Below, piece by piece: positions 61,483-64,000 of a stretch of 64,000 bases of DNA (position 1 is its first letter; each line of letters begins with the position of its first letter). A model generated the notes under the pieces. That model searched no databases. It saw only the letters and a program-made list of their open reading frames with translations, and had not been told where the DNA came from. Source of the DNA: Phytophthora colocasiae. Lineage: Eukaryota > Oomycota > Peronosporomycetes > Peronosporales > Peronosporaceae. The DNA is taken from contig JAGKQI010000090.1 in the NCBI GenBank assembly GCA_018806915.1, forward strand, positions 496,001 through 560,000, in the 5' to 3' direction. The translations under genes were made by a program, and so were the position numbers.

Positions 61483-62170
61483 GAATTCTGCCATTGTACC
61501 GACTTCCTCTGTTTATAACGGTCACCCGTGTACATGGTACACCGTACCACCATGAACATGTATGTACAGATGGCTACAGAATTAAAGTTAAAGAAAAAAC
61601 ATAAAATTAAAAAAAAATTGTTATGTATCCATATCGTCTCCGATCCATACAGCACACACTGGCGCTCAAGGACTCGAAGGAGGCCAATAAGATCAGCTGC
61701 TACCGTGTCGCTCTCACTAACCAACTCACCAAAGCATTTCTTGTACCCTTTCGCTATCACCTCGATCGACCCAAGCCTCTCGTATCCATCTTGCCATAGT
61801 AGCTCGATCTGGTGAAAACAAAACTTGGGGGAATGAGCTCGGAGTTGTTCGCTCAGATTCACGATCCAACACGCACGCAATCTGGAGAAGTCATCCCACA
61901 ACAGCAGTATTGGGTTCTTCATGTCTTCATCCACCGCATTTATCACGGCAAGTTTGTCTCCTGCCGTGAATGACGCTCGTAGTTTGCCGCGCATTATCAA
62001 CTTGAAATGACTGGTCAGTGTCAAAAACGCGGTACCGTTGTGATTCGGTTTTGTACGACCGTTATAAGCAGAGGAAATTCACTATTCTTTTTCTTGATTG
62101 TGATTGGCTGACCGTTATATGCAGGTGACCGGTATAAACAGAGGAAGTCGGTACTCGGAATTCTACCGAT
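61483..62170 (-). mobile_element. TIR element of about 690 bp with one minus-strand ORF
   Basis: GTACCGACTTCCTCTGTTTA (61497 region) recurs inverted at 62,133-62,154. The outer parts (CGGAATTCTGCC and CGGTAGAATTCC) also correspond. The ORF reading from 62,024 (AGDKLAVINAVDEDMKNPILLLWDDF and later ELVSESDTVAADLIGLLRVLE) is not recognised. Its 3' half, beyond about 61,620, is low-complexity and runs out of the element. Superfamily unknown. Confidence 0.5.
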
Positions 62171-63230
62171 GTGAACTCGGCGCTGGCGGTATTGTCGGTT
62201 ACCGGTATGTGTACTCGATTTCCGGCTTCCAGTACTCGTGATTAGTCCGCTACCATCTCTACTCTCTAGGCTAGTGCGGCGTCTGTGTGTCCGTTGTGTG
62301 TGTGTTCAACGTCGTAGCGCATAAACCTGCGTAGCTACCTGTCTCTCCATTTTGTACATGTACGTATTCTATACTGTATTTTCCCATGGTGTAGCCTATC
62401 CCTATGTTCTAGACTGCTCTCAGGAATGCCAAAATTACAAATATAGCCCACTAATGCTAACCCTCTCAATGGCCTCTGATTGGTCCGCACACCCGGCCAC
62501 AAAATTTTCATTGGACAAAATGAAGCTAAGTACGATAAAAATGCTTTGATAAGTACGAGCTCGCACCGGTGTTTGGCTAAAATGCATCCTACCGAGCGAA
62601 GCGAAGGTAGCACCTCGGCCAACCGGCGCGCGCCGAAGGTGTGGCGCCGATGGTGAGTAGTGGGGCGAACTGGAACAGTGAGCCCCACGGGTTTCAACCA
62701 AACACATACAAACCGCCCGCAAAAGCGGGCGGCACTCGGCTAGTTAGTACATGTAGCTTGCAAACGTGTCGTCTGCGTGAGTTTATTAAATGTTGAGCTT
62801 GTCTTCGCAATACGTTAAACTTGCGGAAGCCAAATGTTGCGCACTTGTTCTGGCCCTACATCGGTCGGTAGTTCAGAACACAGTTCGCTGGCCAGCTTCA
62901 CCAATGTGGAGTTCAATCGCATCCTGGTAGATAAACTGGAAGTGTTTCTTGAAAGAAACTTGCAAATGGCGATATTTGAGAAGAATACACAAGTGACAGC
63001 GTTACACATACCATTTATAAATATGTAGTTCTACATACATGTACGTACTACTGTAGTTCTGCACCACACTACAGCGCCTGCATGCAATCAACTGTACCCA
63101 CCGTAAGTTTTTCCCCTTGACAAACAGACTGCTAAAATGAAGTTGACTTTTATTGTTGCAATAAAGAGATCGGCTGAACACTACGATCTACACACCAGAA
63201 GCAGTCAAGAACCACTAGAGTTTACATACG
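62171..63230. other. No gene recognised; one short hairpin
   Basis: Contains GCCCGCAAAAGCGGGC (about 62,713-62,730), a perfect hairpin next to a GC-rich, gene-like but broken patch (62,560-62,700). The 62834-63028 plus-strand frame has no domain. Nothing firmer can be said. Confidence 0.4.
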
Positions 63231-63977
63231 GGCACATAGGTAAACAAGCCCCCCATGTATACAGCCGGATAAAAAAAGATCCAGTTGGGCAGGACAGCGG
63301 GACGCCCGTCCTTCACCCCTCCACTCATTTCCAAACAACCCCCGCATCCAGCACACCGCCCAGCCCCTCAATCCCCAGCTCCTGCCATGACGACGTACGA
63401 ATACGACGTCGTGGCAGACGCTAGAGATTGCACATTCAACGAGGTGATGCAGGCCTGCTCTACAGAGGAAGGCGCCATCACTTGGTGCATGAAAGTCGGT
63501 CTACTAGCCAAGACCCTTTCGTGCCCCAAGTGCGGTAGCGTCATGCGTCGCAATGTTTTACAAATACTTTATTGAAATTAATTTTGTTTTGCTAGCACTC
63601 TTATAATGTCCGACCAGTTTAAGTCGTACGTGACGGAACTGCAAAGTGGCCCCCGCAAGGGCGTTCGAATCGAATTGAGGGGATTTGGGAAGTCAAAATT
63701 AAGGCTAGGATGAAGAGCGAGAGAGGTATGCGAAAAACTAGCGTCCCTGCCTATCTAGATGAGTGCCTTTGGCGATCGTGGTTCTTCCACCAGTCGAAGA
63801 AGCCACGCACCAGCGAGTTCTTTCATGGGCTCGTCATTGGAATTAGGCGCAAGTATCAGGTGTAGTTGGCTACTAGACTAGTGTACGGACGGCAGGCTTT
63901 AAAACAACATGGGTTGATTTTGGTATCCAGAGCGTGTATAGGAGTGTATACATGGGGGGCTTGTTTACCTATGTGCC
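63231..63977 (+). mobile_element. Internally deleted Merlin element
   Basis: Inverted ends of about 33 bp start GGCACATAGGTAAACAAGCC (63231 on, and inverted to 63977). The 8-bp TACATACG is duplicated on both sides (63223-63230 and 63978-63985). The interior is a shortened transposase gene, so the copy is non-autonomous. Its ends share only the first GGCACATA with the intact Merlin at 8,637, so it is a different subfamily. Confidence 0.9.
63387..63865 (+). pseudogene. Merlin transposase, central deletion
   Basis: ATG 63387 gives the family N terminus (TTYEYDVVADARDCTFNEV, SCPKCGSVMRR). It is cut after about 55 residues and runs into an in-frame stop. It resumes at ACTCTTATAATG (TLIMSDQFKSYVTELQSGP). 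A second deletion, with a frameshift, then removes residues before NRIEGIWE. The C terminus is kept (EFFHGLVIGIRRKYQV). The first catalytic Asp is gone. Confidence 0.85.
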
Positions 63978-64000
63978 TACATACGAGAGTATCGTATCAT

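Noticed and set aside
62335..62722. Overlapping minus-strand frames near a GC-rich patch
   Set aside because: Coding-like composition but frames overlap and break; no family recognised, so reported only as an unassigned stretch.

Overview
The window is nuclear DNA of a plant-pathogenic oomycete, most likely Phytophthora or a close Peronosporales relative. Four observations support this. Two small secreted proteins belong to an RxLR-like effector family. Several genes carry the oomycete initiator promoter element (consensus GCTCATTYYNCAWTTT). Introns are short GT-AG introns. The transposon mix is typical of oomycetes: Cryptons, Merlin, piggyBac, plant-type mariner, MULEs, and Ty3/gypsy with two RNase H domains. 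No bacterial operons, rRNA or CRISPR were seen.

Layout. 1-8.5 kb is the gene-bearing part: two small hypothetical genes, an intact aquaglyceroporin-like MIP channel (3393-4307), and an effector cluster of two intact minus-strand genes and one headless plus-strand paralogue. 8.6-10 kb is an apparently intact Merlin transposon with two introns and an 8-bp target duplication. 10.3-15 kb holds two Tc1 elements of the IR/DR type, one with a further Tc1 element nested in its arm and one whose transposase is internally inverted. 15-19.6 kb holds relics of plant-type mariner, MULE and IS630-like transposases and a Josephin-like cysteine protease ORF. 19.9-26.9 kb holds Crypton 1, a terminal-inverted-repeat element carrying a host-like (myosin-like) fragment, a Tc1/IS630 relic and the first half of Crypton 2.

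26,871-40,612 is a complete 13.7-kb Ty3/gypsy retrotransposon inserted into Crypton 2. Its gag-pol runs on the minus strand. Between pol and the 3' LTR lies an opposite-strand accessory gene that has its own initiator-like promoter and an apparent spliced intron. The second half of Crypton 2 resumes at 40,613.

41-50 kb holds a tRNA-like sequence, a full-length decayed piggyBac (TTAA duplication), a piggyBac-type MITE and a Tc1/IS630 element with TA duplication. 51-58 kb holds a MULE, a decayed dioxygenase/C2H2 gene and a large transposase gene split by a Harbinger-like insertion. 58.8 kb to the end holds a tRNA-like gene, an unusual element in which a 91-aa helix-turn-helix protein sits between inverted arrays of 19-bp repeats, a catalytically deleted Crypton, a TIR element and an internally deleted Merlin.

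Most mobile genes carry single-base frameshifts. Some may be assembly indels rather than real decay, so the split-gene calls should be read with that in mind.
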